Assembly: GCA_043777595.1 (NCBI GenBank)
Contig: JAYWHT010000033.1
Span: forward strand, 1 to 59,557
Length of the DNA stretch: 59,557 nucleotides
Reading direction: 5' to 3'
Source of the DNA: JAYVJH01 sp043777595
GTDB lineage: Bacteria; Bacteroidota; Bacteroidia; Cytophagales; Spirosomataceae
Part shown: piece by piece, positions 34,041-42,246 of the stretch
How positions within the stretch are numbered: position 1 is the first letter of the stretch
Layout of the letters: each line of letters starts with the position of its first letter
The notes under the pieces: model-generated
The model's database searches: none
What the model saw: only the letters and a program-made list of their open reading frames with translations
What the model was told of the DNA's origin: nothing
Program-made: the position numbers and the translations under genes

Positions 34041-35168
34041 TTACTGCCAGCCTTGTGGCCTGTTGGGGGTACGAGTGCGGCTGGGTTCGCAGATGGCAGT
34101 AGGCGGCCGGCCGGGTGCCGAGCTGGGTTCGTCGTTGGGTTCACGGCCCAATATCGGTAGCTTTGTTCCCTTAAAACCCGCTCTGTCAATCCAGTAGCGT
34201 AGTTTGCGCCCGCCTGAGGCAGCAAAATAGCCTACTATTTTTTCGGTTGGGTCGGTTTTGTTTGTAATGTTTCCGAGAATAGGTGCGGGTGGTGTGTCGG
34301 TGAGTGTGCCTGTGGTCTGGACTTGGTCTCTCAAAAGTGCATAGTAATTATAGGCATCGGCAGTAAGGGTATATTGCTGTATTTCTATCAACGCTCCTTG
34401 CTCACTGTAAAAAGGTACTTGTGCAATTCTCTTACCTACTATGGTCTTTCCGTTTGAATATACATCTGACAAAATATTGATTTCAGTATTAGAATATATA
34501 TTCCAGCAGTTGCCCCGACAGCGATAGTCGAAGTTGGGAGGCATAATAAACGGTCGAGGGTCTTTTTCGCATTGTTTGGTATCGGCATTATAAAAAGATT
34601 TCTCGCAAGACACACAGTAGTCCATCTTTTCGTACAAATTCCATTGCCATAAATAATAGTTTCTTTGATTGGCAGGGTCGTCCAAATCTACAAAAATATC
34701 AAACGTTGATGCCAGTACTTTTTGACCTGTGTTGTCCAAAAGTCCTTTTTCGTTAAACTTGGTATATGCTTTTTTGATGTCAGGTGCGGCCGTCATTTGT
34801 TCTGGTGTGGACTGGTAGCACTTTCCGTCGGGCGTTGTAAACGACAACTGATACGTTTGGCCGGCCACACCTTTGAAATTTATGGGCGTTACATAAACCC
34901 CTGCAATAGACTCTGTAAGTGCTACTTTTGTACCGTTTCCGACCAAAATCTCTACTTTACAATTTTTGATAGGTAACGTCTTGATTGACCTATTGGCTGA
35001 GTACGACATATTGAGGTAAATCGTCGTTCCTTCTTGGTCTGTTACCAATCCTTCGACTGTCATCACGTCGGCTCTGAGAATAAAATCGGCCTCGAAGGGG
35101 GTTACGCAGCTCAAAAAACTGAATAACATAAGATAGCTAAAAACGGTGGCTGTGCTGAATCTAAACAT
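34041..35168 (-). CDS. DUF4249 lipoprotein (TonB-receptor partner)
   Basis: 375 residues from MFRFSTATVF (35168). The lipobox FLSCVTPFEAD anchors it to the outer membrane, and TVEGLVTDQEG begins the DUF4249 Ig-like repeat. A Cys cluster (YCVSCEKSFYNADTKQCEKDP, RCRGNCWN) suggests disulfides or metal. It sits upstream of its TonB receptor, probably as the surface lipoprotein subunit. Its C-terminal Arg/Pro-rich stretch is unusual. Confidence 0.85.
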   Translation of the reverse strand: MFRFSTATVFSYLMLFSFLSCVTPFEADFILRADVMTVEGLVTDQEGTTIYLNMSYSANRSIKTLPIKNCKVEILVGNGTKVALTESIAGVYVTPINFKGVAGQTYQLSFTTPDGKCYQSTPEQMTAAPDIKKAYTKFNEKGLLDNTGQKVLASTFDIFVDLDDPANQRNYYLWQWNLYEKMDYCVSCEKSFYNADTKQCEKDPRPFIMPPNFDYRCRGNCWNIYSNTEINILSDVYSNGKTIVGKRIAQVPFYSEQGALIEIQQYTLTADAYNYYALLRDQVQTTGTLTDTPPAPILGNITNKTDPTEKIVGYFAASGGRKLRYWIDRAGFKGTKLPILGREPNDEPSSAPGRPPTAICEPSRTRTPNRPQGWQ

Positions 35169-35202
35169 AAATGGGTGTTTGTCATTAAAGTATCTCAATA
35201 AA

Positions 35203-35210
35203 CAAATCTA
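35203..35210 (-). promoter_or_regulatory. Putative -7 box of the DUF4249/TonB operon
   Basis: TAGATTTG on the minus strand, 34 nt upstream of the DUF4249 start. No -33 TTG at the expected spacing. Confidence 0.3.
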
Positions 35211-35301
35211 CTACCACTTGTGCCAGACTTTGTGAGTGAGTAGCAGTAGGTTTTGTACAAATCATAACACAGACAATTTTTATTTGTTTATATTTGAACT
35301 G

Positions 35302-35309
35302 TACTTTTG
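35302..35309 (+). promoter_or_regulatory. Putative -7 box of nuoK
   Basis: TACTTTTG 14 nt before the nuoK ATG. A TTTG (35283-35286) lies 15 nt upstream, slightly closer than the usual 17-23. Confidence 0.45.
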
Positions 35310-35323
35310 AAATCTAAAAATAA

Positions 35324-35638
35324 ATGTCCTCTAATATTACTCTTCAAAGCTATCTCGTTCTGGCGGCCTTGCTTTTTAGTATTGGCCTGGCGGTGGCCAT
35401 TACCAAGCGCAACGCCATTGCGGTCTTGATTGGTATTGAACTCATGCTCAATGCCGTTAATCTCAATTTAGTGGCTTTCAACCAAAACGATACCACATTG
35501 TCTGGGCAGTTGTTTGCGCTCTTTGTGATGGTAGTTGCGGCGGTGGAGTCTGTTGTTGCCTTGGCAATTTTGTTGAATATATATCGTTATTATCAGACCA
35601 TTGATATAGACAAAATTGATAGTCTGAAAGAAAAATAA
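35324..35638 (+). CDS. nuoK: NADH-quinone oxidoreductase subunit K
   Basis: 104 residues and three transmembrane helices of complex I. The conserved Glu residues of the proton channel are in LIGIELMLNAVNLNLVAF and AAVESVVALAI. Length and sequence are full for NuoK. It is not surrounded by other nuo genes here: the TonB operon lies divergent, and the gene follows with a GWxTD lipoprotein on the same strand. So the rest of complex I is elsewhere, or this is a displaced or extra subunit. Confidence 0.92.
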   Translation: MSSNITLQSYLVLAALLFSIGLAVAITKRNAIAVLIGIELMLNAVNLNLVAFNQNDTTLSGQLFALFVMVVAAVESVVALAILLNIYRYYQTIDIDKIDSLKEK

Positions 35639-35653
35639 AATATGGTTCTTTTT

Positions 35654-36931
35654 ATGAAAAATTTAATACAAATATCAGTCTTCGTTTTTTTGTTTTTTAG
35701 TTGCAAAACGACCGAAAAACAATCAAGTGACAGCACCAAAAAACAAGCCACCGACAAAGCCGTCGTTGCCTCGTCGGTAGTTTATGTAGAGTCTATCGCC
35801 AGCAAGTTTGTGAGTAAAGATTCTTCAACGCTTACTGTATTTATGAAAATAACAATGCAGAAATCTAATCAAGCCGAAGTCAAAATACAAGAATTTGTAA
35901 GCCGTTTTACGCTCAATTATGTCATGTACCCCGATTTTGCTTCTCGTGAGCGGTTGGCCTATGCCAATGTACCATTAGATTTACAAAAAGTTGTTAGAGT
36001 GGCTACCAATCAGTTTGTGATACGATTTGATATAAAAAAGCCAGCCAATATTCAAGCAGCCATCTTACTGTCGGAAGTGGCCGAAATAGGTACAGGCAAA
36101 AAGTCGCAAGAGCAGCTAAATTTACGATTCAAAAGCAATAAACTCAGCGACAAAGTAGCGTTGTTTGACCAAAATGGTACTGCGCCATTGATGCGAAACT
36201 ACGTGAATGTAAACGATACCGTGCTGGTAACTGATTTGAATAAAACGGCCAAAAAACTGTATCTCTACTATTATAGCCATACATTTGATGCGGCCACGTC
36301 GCCCATGAATCTGGCATCTCGGGCATCTACCAAAACCCTCACCATCGACACCATCATGACCGTTGTGATTGGGCGGCCAATGACATTCAAAAATGAAGGA
36401 TTATATTTTATTCTCGAAGACACAACCGACACTTATGGTATTGGAATAGTGGTAACAAATAAACGATTTCCTAAAATGACACTACCCAAAGAACTCACCG
36501 AGCCTGTGATGTATGTGAGCCAAAACCAAGAAATTGTAGAACTATTGAACACCAAACAACCCAAAAAAGCATTGGATCGGTATTGGCTTTCGCTTGCCAA
36601 CGGCAACCCAGAAACTGCTCGCCGAAATATCAAGGTATATTATGACCGAGTAGAAGAAGCCAATCGGTTGTTTACGAGTTATAAAGAAGGCTGGAAAACC
36701 GACAAAGGCATGATTTATATTGTCATGGGCGCACCCGACCGTGTAACTCGTGGCAAAGACCGTGAGATATGGGTATATAGCCAGAGGGCTAATTTTTCGG
36801 AAGTAAATTTTACATTCAACCGCCGTCAAAATCAGTTTGTGGACGACCACTACGAGTTGCAGCGTTATGTAGAGTACCAACCAATTTGGTATCCGATGGT
36901 CGAAGCGTGGCGGTCGGGCAACAACAACTGA
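35654..36931 (+). CDS. GWxTD-domain lipoprotein
   Basis: 425 residues from MKNLIQISVFVF (35654; the frame also opens at 35642). The lipobox is LFFSCKTTEKQ. The C-terminal ~120 residues hold the GWxTD domain named for GWKTDKGMIYIVMGAPDRVTRGKDREIWVY. In other Bacteroidota this family lies near T9SS or chaperone genes; the function is not established. It is 15 nt after nuoK, presumably co-transcribed. Confidence 0.82.
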   Translation: MKNLIQISVFVFLFFSCKTTEKQSSDSTKKQATDKAVVASSVVYVESIASKFVSKDSSTLTVFMKITMQKSNQAEVKIQEFVSRFTLNYVMYPDFASRERLAYANVPLDLQKVVRVATNQFVIRFDIKKPANIQAAILLSEVAEIGTGKKSQEQLNLRFKSNKLSDKVALFDQNGTAPLMRNYVNVNDTVLVTDLNKTAKKLYLYYYSHTFDAATSPMNLASRASTKTLTIDTIMTVVIGRPMTFKNEGLYFILEDTTDTYGIGIVVTNKRFPKMTLPKELTEPVMYVSQNQEIVELLNTKQPKKALDRYWLSLANGNPETARRNIKVYYDRVEEANRLFTSYKEGWKTDKGMIYIVMGAPDRVTRGKDREIWVYSQRANFSEVNFTFNRRQNQFVDDHYELQRYVEYQPIWYPMVEAWRSGNNN

Positions 36932-36971
36932 CCAGATTTGTGAACTATCAACTATTTAGGTTTTCTTTTGC

Positions 36972-36979
36972 TACTTTTG
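36972..36979 (+). promoter_or_regulatory. Putative -7 box of the rRNA methyltransferase gene
   Basis: TACTTTTG 39 nt upstream of the TTG start at 37019; the nearest TTTG is 31 nt further, so the -33 box is not resolved. Confidence 0.35.
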
Positions 36980-37018
36980 TGGTTGAATTAAAAATAATAC
37001 CAAACAACCAATAGACAA

Positions 37019-37783
37019 TTGAAACCAACACCATTCCGCCACACAACACGGCCAGCACTCAATAAAAGTGAAATAGCATTTGGCACACAGTCGGTACTCG
37101 AAAGCCTGCGTGCAGGCAAAGAAATAGATAAAATAATTGTTCAGAGAGAATTAGGTATGGCCGAAATTGAAAAATTGGCCAACGAACGAGAAATTCCTGT
37201 TCAGCGTGTACCACTCGAAAAACTCAATCAGATTTCCCGCAAAAACCACCAAGGAGTTATCGCTTTTATATCGGCCATCAACTATGTGCAGCTATCTAAT
37301 ATTGTAGCCGATGTGTTTGAAAAAGGCGATACCCCTCTGTTACTTATTTTAGATCGAATCACTGACGTTCGCAACTTTGGGGCAATTGCCCGTACTGCCG
37401 AGTGTATGGGCGTTCATGCGTTGGTGGTGCCTGTGCGAGGTGGGGCGCAAATAAATAGCGATGCACTCAAAACTTCGTCGGGGGCTTTGAACTATATGCC
37501 CGTATGTCGTGAACAAAATCTAATTACTACCATTCGTACACTACAAGATTCTGGTATTCAAGTAGTTGCTTGTACTGAGAAGGCCATCGATAGCGTTTTT
37601 TCGGCTGACTATAAAGTGCCAACGGCCATCATTGTAGGTTCGGAAGAAGACGGTGTATCGCCCGATTTGCTGCGCCGTGTCGATGCCGTTGTCAAGATTT
37701 CGATGTTGGGCAACGTAGCCTCGCTCAATGTGTCGGTAGCAACGGGCATGATACTCTCAGAAGTACAACGGCAGCGTTTGTAA
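37019..37783 (+). CDS. rlmB: TrmH/RlmB-type rRNA 2'-O-methyltransferase
   Basis: 254 residues. SPOUT methyltransferase: an N-terminal substrate-binding domain (EIAFGTQSVLESLRAGKEIDKIIV) and C-terminal knot motifs LILDRITDVRNFGAIARTAE, PTAIIVGSEEDGVSPDLL and SMLGNVASLNVSVATGMILSE. It methylates a 23S rRNA guanosine (RlmB methylates G2251) or a similar target. The start codon is TTG at 37019; no ATG lies near the N-terminus (the next Met is residue 47, too late). Symbol by similarity only. Confidence 0.85.
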   Translation: MKPTPFRHTTRPALNKSEIAFGTQSVLESLRAGKEIDKIIVQRELGMAEIEKLANEREIPVQRVPLEKLNQISRKNHQGVIAFISAINYVQLSNIVADVFEKGDTPLLLILDRITDVRNFGAIARTAECMGVHALVVPVRGGAQINSDALKTSSGALNYMPVCREQNLITTIRTLQDSGIQVVACTEKAIDSVFSADYKVPTAIIVGSEEDGVSPDLLRRVDAVVKISMLGNVASLNVSVATGMILSEVQRQRL

Positions 37784-37820
37784 ATATTCGCATCTCACAT
37801 CTAAAATCTCACATCTATTT

Positions 37821-38603
37821 ATGAATAGAATAGTATCTCTTTTTAAACAACAGCCCTCACGAAATCTTAACGTTTATTTTACAGCAGGTTTTCCAAAAAT
37901 ATCAGACACTCGTACCGTATTGAGTGCCTTGCAGCGTAGCGGTGTCGATTTGGTAGAGATTGGTATGCCATATTCAGACCCCATCGCCGATGGTGAAACG
38001 ATACAGATGAGCAACCAACAAGCCCTCGAAAACGGCATGAGTATCAAGCTACTGCTCCAGCAACTTGCAGGTATGAGAGCCGCAGATATAACAGTACCAG
38101 TATTGTTGATGGGCTACATTAACCCAGTTGTGCAGTTTGGGGTTGAAGATTTTTGTAAGCAATGTGCCGATGTAGGAGTGGACGGGCTGATATTGCCCGA
38201 TATGCCGATGGACGTGTATGTTGATGAGTACAAGACGATTTTTGAGCGGTATGGTATTCTTAATATTTTCTTGATTACACCACAAACTACCGAAAAACGT
38301 ATCAGACAAATCGATGAAGTAAGCGATGGTTTTATTTATATGGTATCGTCGGCAGGGGTTACGGGTTCGCAGACAGGTGTAACCGATGAAATGGAGGCAT
38401 ATTTTGCCAGAATCAATGCCATGAATCTCAAAAACCCCCGATTGATAGGCTTTGGAATCAAAGACAATACTACCTTTGAAACTGCCAGCCAACAAGCCAG
38501 CGGTGCAATTATTGGCTCGGCTTTTATTAGAATATTAGAAAAAAGCCAAAATCTAAATGCTGATATTGAGGTATTTGTGAAAATGGTGAAAGGGCTATCA
38601 TAA
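37821..38603 (+). CDS. trpA: Tryptophan synthase alpha chain
   Basis: 260 residues with a TIM barrel. The catalytic Glu and Asp lie in LVEIGMPYSDPIADG (E47, D58 equivalents). Other family segments: YINPVVQFG, PDMPMDVYV, LITPQTTEKRI and YMVSSAGVTGSQTG. It cleaves indole-3-glycerol phosphate to indole for TrpB. It stands alone, without trpB or other trp genes next to it. Just after its stop begins the palindrome array. Confidence 0.96.
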   Translation: MNRIVSLFKQQPSRNLNVYFTAGFPKISDTRTVLSALQRSGVDLVEIGMPYSDPIADGETIQMSNQQALENGMSIKLLLQQLAGMRAADITVPVLLMGYINPVVQFGVEDFCKQCADVGVDGLILPDMPMDVYVDEYKTIFERYGILNIFLITPQTTEKRIRQIDEVSDGFIYMVSSAGVTGSQTGVTDEMEAYFARINAMNLKNPRLIGFGIKDNTTFETASQQASGAIIGSAFIRILEKSQNLNADIEVFVKMVKGLS

Positions 38604-38612
38604 AGTGTTATG

Positions 38613-38812
38613 TCAGTTATCAGTTATCAGTTGGCTAAAGCCAACTGCAATAGATTCAAAATGTGCTATCCATTGTAGTTGCTTCAAAGCAACTGAGCAA
38701 AAGCAAGTGATTTAGTTATCAGCTATCAGTTGGCTAAAGCCAACTGCAATAGATTCAAAGAGTGCTATTCATTACACTTGCTTTAAAGCAACTGAGCAAA
38801 AGCAAGCAATAA
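38613..38812. repeat. REP-type palindrome array, left block (2 units)
   Basis: Two ~97-bp units. Each unit has palindrome P1 (CAGTTGGCTAAAGCCAACTG, at 38628-38647 and 38727-38746), a conserved 28-nt spacer starting CAATAGATTCAAA, and palindrome P2 (a CAGTTGCTT-TT-AAGCAACTG-like sequence, at 38676-38695 and 38775-38794), then a tail GAGCAAAAGCAAG. The block ends about 22 nt before the Y1 transposase start. Confidence 0.9.
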
Positions 38813-38834
38813 ATATCACATAAAAATAAATAGT

Positions 38835-39275
38835 ATGAGTTGGGTAAGAATTTATGTACACATGGTATTTTCTACTAAGCGTAGAGAACCCTATTTAGAT
38901 TCTATAGAATTACGAAAGAGCGTTTTTCAGCATATTAAAAAAAATGCCGAGCAGAACGGCATCTGGCTTGATTGTGTAAGTGGACATCAAGACCATGCTA
39001 ATTGTTTGATTTCACTTGGTAGAGAACAAACAATAAGCAAAGTAGCACAACTAATAAAAGGGGAGTCCTCGTTTTGGATAAATCAAAATAACTTGACACC
39101 AGAAAAGTTTGCTTGGCAAGACGATTATTGGGTAGTAGGTGTCAGTGAAAGCCATGTAGAGGCTGTCAGAAGATACATTCACAATCAAGAACAACATCAT
39201 TCAAGCCAATCATTTTCTGATGAAATAGAAGAATTTATGAAAAAATATGGCTGGAGTTATGTGAAGGCAAAGTAA
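38835..39275 (+). CDS. RAYT/IS200-like Y1 transposase
   Basis: 146 residues of the Y1_Tnp superfamily. MSWVRIYVHMVFSTKRREPYL is the family N-terminus. The HUH position reads GHQDHANCLISLG, with the usual second His replaced by Asn (HAN). The catalytic Tyr candidate lies in AVRRYIHNQEQHH. It is flanked on both sides by blocks of short palindromes, as RAYTs are flanked by REPs; these enzymes are thought to spread REPs. The HxN change makes activity doubtful. It has no left/right ends of a normal IS; alternatively it is a domesticated gene. Confidence 0.85.
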   Translation: MSWVRIYVHMVFSTKRREPYLDSIELRKSVFQHIKKNAEQNGIWLDCVSGHQDHANCLISLGREQTISKVAQLIKGESSFWINQNNLTPEKFAWQDDYWVVGVSESHVEAVRRYIHNQEQHHSSQSFSDEIEEFMKKYGWSYVKAK

Positions 39276-39282
39276 TAGTGTT

Positions 39283-40040
39283 CATGTTATCAGTTGGCTA
39301 AAGCCAACTACAATAGATATTAAAGTGTTTTATTTATTGCAGTTGCTTTAAAGCAACCGAGCAGAGGCAAGTAATTAGATTATCAGTTATCAGTTGGCTT
39401 TAGCCAACTGAGTAGAGGCTGCAATAGATTCAAAGAGCCACATTCATTGTAGTTGCTTCAAAGCAACTGAGCAAAAGCAAGTGATTTAGTTATCAGTTAT
39501 CAGTTGGCTAAAGCCAACTGCAATAGATTCAAAGAGTGCTATCCATTACAGTTGCTTTTAAGCAACTGAGCAGGGGCAAGCAATTTAGTTATCAGTTGGC
39601 TAAAGCCAACTGCAATAGATCTAAAGAGTGCTATTCATTGCAGTTGCTTTTAAGCAACTGAGCAGAGGCAAGCAATTCAGCAATTCAGTTATCAGTTGGC
39701 TAAAGCCAACTGCAATAGATTTAAAGAGTGCTATCCATTACAGTTGCTTTTAAGCAACTGAGCAGAGGCAAGTAATAGATTCAAAGAGTGCTATTCATTG
39801 CGGTTACTTTTAAGCAACTGAGCAGAGGCAAGTTATTCAGTTATCAGTTGGCTTTAGCCAACTGCAATAGATATTAAAGTGTTTTATTTATTGCAGTTGC
39901 TTTCAAGCAACTGAGCAGAGGCAAGTAATAGATTCAAAGAGTGCTATCCATTACAGTTGCTTTGAAGCAACTGAGCAGAGGCAAGTAATAGATTCAAAGA
40001 GTGCTATTTATTGCAGCTGCTTTGAAGCAACTGAGCAGAG
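39283..40040. repeat. REP-type palindrome array, right block
   Basis: Six P1 palindromes (at 39291, 39391, 39501, 39593, 39693 and 39845, each 20 nt; some have GGCTTTAGCC at the apex) alternate with nine P2 palindromes (39340, 39450, 39549, 39641, 39741, 39801, 39894, 39954, 40014). Spacers of the CAATAGATTCAAAGAGTGCT type and tails of the GAGCAGAGGCAAGTAAT type are near-identical. The last units have lost P1 and repeat only P2 with a ~60-bp period. No gene is seen in the block. It stops 5 nt before the stop codon of the next, convergent gene. Confidence 0.92.
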
Positions 40041-40045
40041 TAGCT

Positions 40046-40816
40046 TCACCTTGCCACGTAACTTTTATTGAACCCATAACTCAACATTACATTCCACATA
40101 AAATCTTGATTGCCAGGAATATCTGACTGCAAGGTTTGGTTAAAAGTATATTGTAGCGAAAACGGCATTTTTTTGTGCGACAATATGCCAGTAGCCGTAA
40201 AATATTCCCCTACAAAGCTGTCAAGTTTTAGAAAATAAATTACTGGAATAATACCAAATCGCAGGTCTTCTCCCAGTTTTATATTTGTGATACTCGTATT
40301 CAAAAACAGTACATCGGTTTGTTGCGGGCCATGTTTTTGCAGACCATTTCCATGCAAATACATCGCTCCAATGCCCCAGTTAGGCGTAATCTGATAGTTT
40401 GGTACAATCTCACCTGCCACAAAACGTAACATTTCGGTTATTTGAGTATCTATACCGTTGTTGGCTACGGTGCGTCTGATAAAACTAAATGCAGGGTGTA
40501 TGCCAATCCTGAGGCTAAACTTCTTTTTTTCTATTAGTCGGTATCTAAACCAAAACAAAAGGCCACCTTTGCTAGCATCTGGTACAAGGCGAATATCGGG
40601 CTCGAAGCTAAATTTATTTTTGCGAAAAGAAAGATTGATAATTGCCGCTGGGCTATTCAAAGAAAAAGTAGGAATAATAGAAAAACCGTTGTTAGTAATG
40701 CCAACTGACCCCGAAAAACGAACCTCATTTTTTGTGCTGTCGGTCTGCTGGCAGTAAACAGTTTGAGTAATAAAAGTAGAAAATAAAAATACGATTAACA
40801 ATCTTAAAATACTCAT
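40046..40816 (-). CDS. Secreted beta-barrel-like protein, unknown
   Basis: 256 residues. Signal peptide MSILRLLIVFLFSTFITQTVYCQ. The mature part has many alternating aromatic and polar strands (FSFEPDIRL, LLFWFRYRL, NWGIGAMYLHG) ending in MWNVMLSYGFN, like a small outer-membrane beta-barrel. I do not recognise the family. It is a single gene facing the palindrome array; its stop lies 5 nt from the last palindrome. Confidence 0.7.
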   Translation of the reverse strand: MSILRLLIVFLFSTFITQTVYCQQTDSTKNEVRFSGSVGITNNGFSIIPTFSLNSPAAIINLSFRKNKFSFEPDIRLVPDASKGGLLFWFRYRLIEKKKFSLRIGIHPAFSFIRRTVANNGIDTQITEMLRFVAGEIVPNYQITPNWGIGAMYLHGNGLQKHGPQQTDVLFLNTSITNIKLGEDLRFGIIPVIYFLKLDSFVGEYFTATGILSHKKMPFSLQYTFNQTLQSDIPGNQDFMWNVMLSYGFNKSYVAR

Positions 40817-40877
40817 TTTTAATGGTTTGTGGTAAATCGGTAATCAAAAAATATCAATTAAAAAACAGAGTAAACGG

Positions 40878-40897
40878 CCACTGGCTTCAGCCAGTGG
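40878..40897. repeat. REP-like palindrome, second copy of the 7.9-kb core
   Basis: CCACTGGCT-TC-AGCCAGTGG, a 9-bp stem with a 2-nt loop, identical to the core at 7925-7962 but without the extended stem. It lies in the intergenic region upstream of the 40046 gene. Confidence 0.75.
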
Positions 40898-41008
40898 AAC
40901 AAGAGCAAAAAATAGCAATTCAGATAAGTAGTATGGCCAGTTACCTGATTTTGAGATAGCTTTCATGGCAGTAGTTTCTATGATAAGCACAATACCCTCA
41001 ATTTCTAA

Positions 41009-42136
41009 TCAAAACATCATCTCAAACATATCATCGTAGCTGTCTCTCGATTTTTTGATTTTATAATTTTTGAGCCAAAGCCTCAGTACGTCGTTATCTT
41101 GTAGTTGTCGGCTTTCTTTTTGTAAGTCCTTGATGTCTCGTTTTAGGGCTTTGATGTCAGACAATAGTTGAAACTCAATTTGCGATGGCGAAGACATATA
41201 ATAACTCTGCCGGCCACTCATGGCTTGAAGTGCCATTTGTAACTGTTCCAATTCCTGTTCCAGTTCAGCGGCTTGTTGTTTGAGTATTTTGTTATAATAT
41301 TTTAACTGGTCTTCGGCCAGACGGTCGAGGTGGTTTCGGTCAATTCTATTAAACTCTAATTGTAATTTAAACAAAGCCAGCAGGTCATTTTTTTCGTAAG
41401 CCTCCGTAATTCGGTGCATGATTTCGGTCTTTCGGGCTTTTTCGTCTTCGTCTGTCTCACGGTCGGGGTGAAAAGCCTTTACCAAATCCATATAAATCGT
41501 TCGGACGGCCTTAGTGATGTTGGTTGTCTCTAATTTTTGTTTGTCTTCTCGCTCCGTTTGTTTTTTGGTTTTGGGTCTTTGCGCCTGTCGTTCTTGTATT
41601 TGTTGGTCAAAATCCATTTGTTTTTCGGCCATTTTGGCTTTTATCTGTGCCTCCAGCAGCTCGGGCGAACTCACATCAGCATCGTCGTCAAGCTCAACGC
41701 CAAACATTCTTTTTAGCATTTCTCGCATCGACTCGCCGATTTCCTCATTTGCCATCTGATTGGTGGCATCAAAGCCGTCTTCGTCATGCTTGTCGTAGAT
41801 GGTTTTGAGGTCGTCCATGCCAAAGTCGTCGATGAGCGAGAAAGTATTTTTGACAATCCAGTCAGAAAGTTTTTTCTTTTCGGCATTCTTAAAAAAATCA
41901 CTGTCAAAGGCCCTGTCCATTATTTTTACTAACTGCGCCAACTGCTCCGCATATTGCCGCCTGAGTGGCGCCATATCTCGTTGTACTTGTCCTTGAATAC
42001 GAGTAGTGGCTTTTTTGTATTCGACTAAATCTTGTTCGGTTTTTTCTATTTTTTTTATAAGTCGGTTAAATTCTTTTTGGCTTTTGCTTAGTAGCTTATT
42101 GTCGTAGTTTTCGATTTGAACAACAGATTGATTCAT
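41009..42136 (-). CDS. J-domain-like protein with long coiled coils
   Basis: 375 residues. Residues ~10-75 and ~285-345 are predicted coiled coils (long Glu/Lys/Gln-rich helices). In between, KAVRTIYMDLVKAFHPDRETDEDEK...RITEAYEKNDLLALFKL is a J-domain-like fold with an intact HPD motif (H223-D225), suggesting interaction with DnaK. An acidic stretch (VELDDDADVSS) and a basic Gln-rich linker separate the parts. It may be a co-chaperone for a particular client. Its start is divergent from the phosphatase gene. Confidence 0.75.
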   Translation of the reverse strand: MNQSVVQIENYDNKLLSKSQKEFNRLIKKIEKTEQDLVEYKKATTRIQGQVQRDMAPLRRQYAEQLAQLVKIMDRAFDSDFFKNAEKKKLSDWIVKNTFSLIDDFGMDDLKTIYDKHDEDGFDATNQMANEEIGESMREMLKRMFGVELDDDADVSSPELLEAQIKAKMAEKQMDFDQQIQERQAQRPKTKKQTEREDKQKLETTNITKAVRTIYMDLVKAFHPDRETDEDEKARKTEIMHRITEAYEKNDLLALFKLQLEFNRIDRNHLDRLAEDQLKYYNKILKQQAAELEQELEQLQMALQAMSGRQSYYMSSPSQIEFQLLSDIKALKRDIKDLQKESRQLQDNDVLRLWLKNYKIKKSRDSYDDMFEMMF

Positions 42137-42158
42137 TGTTATTGTGTGCTTTTTTGAA

Positions 42159-42166
42159 CAAAAATA
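42159..42166 (-). promoter_or_regulatory. Putative -7 box of the J-domain gene
   Basis: TATTTTTG on the minus strand, 22 nt upstream of the start; no -33 TTG at the right spacing. Confidence 0.3.
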
Positions 42167-42246
42167 CTGCTTTTGGTAATAAATATCACGCCTTCAATCT
42201 GTTTTGTGTTAATTTTGTCAATTTACAATCAGTTTACAGTTTATCT

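Noticed and set aside
38613..40040. CRISPR array
   Set aside because: Repeat units are regular, but the sequence between the palindromes is nearly identical in every unit and the units contain two palindromes, with no unique spacers and no cas genes nearby.
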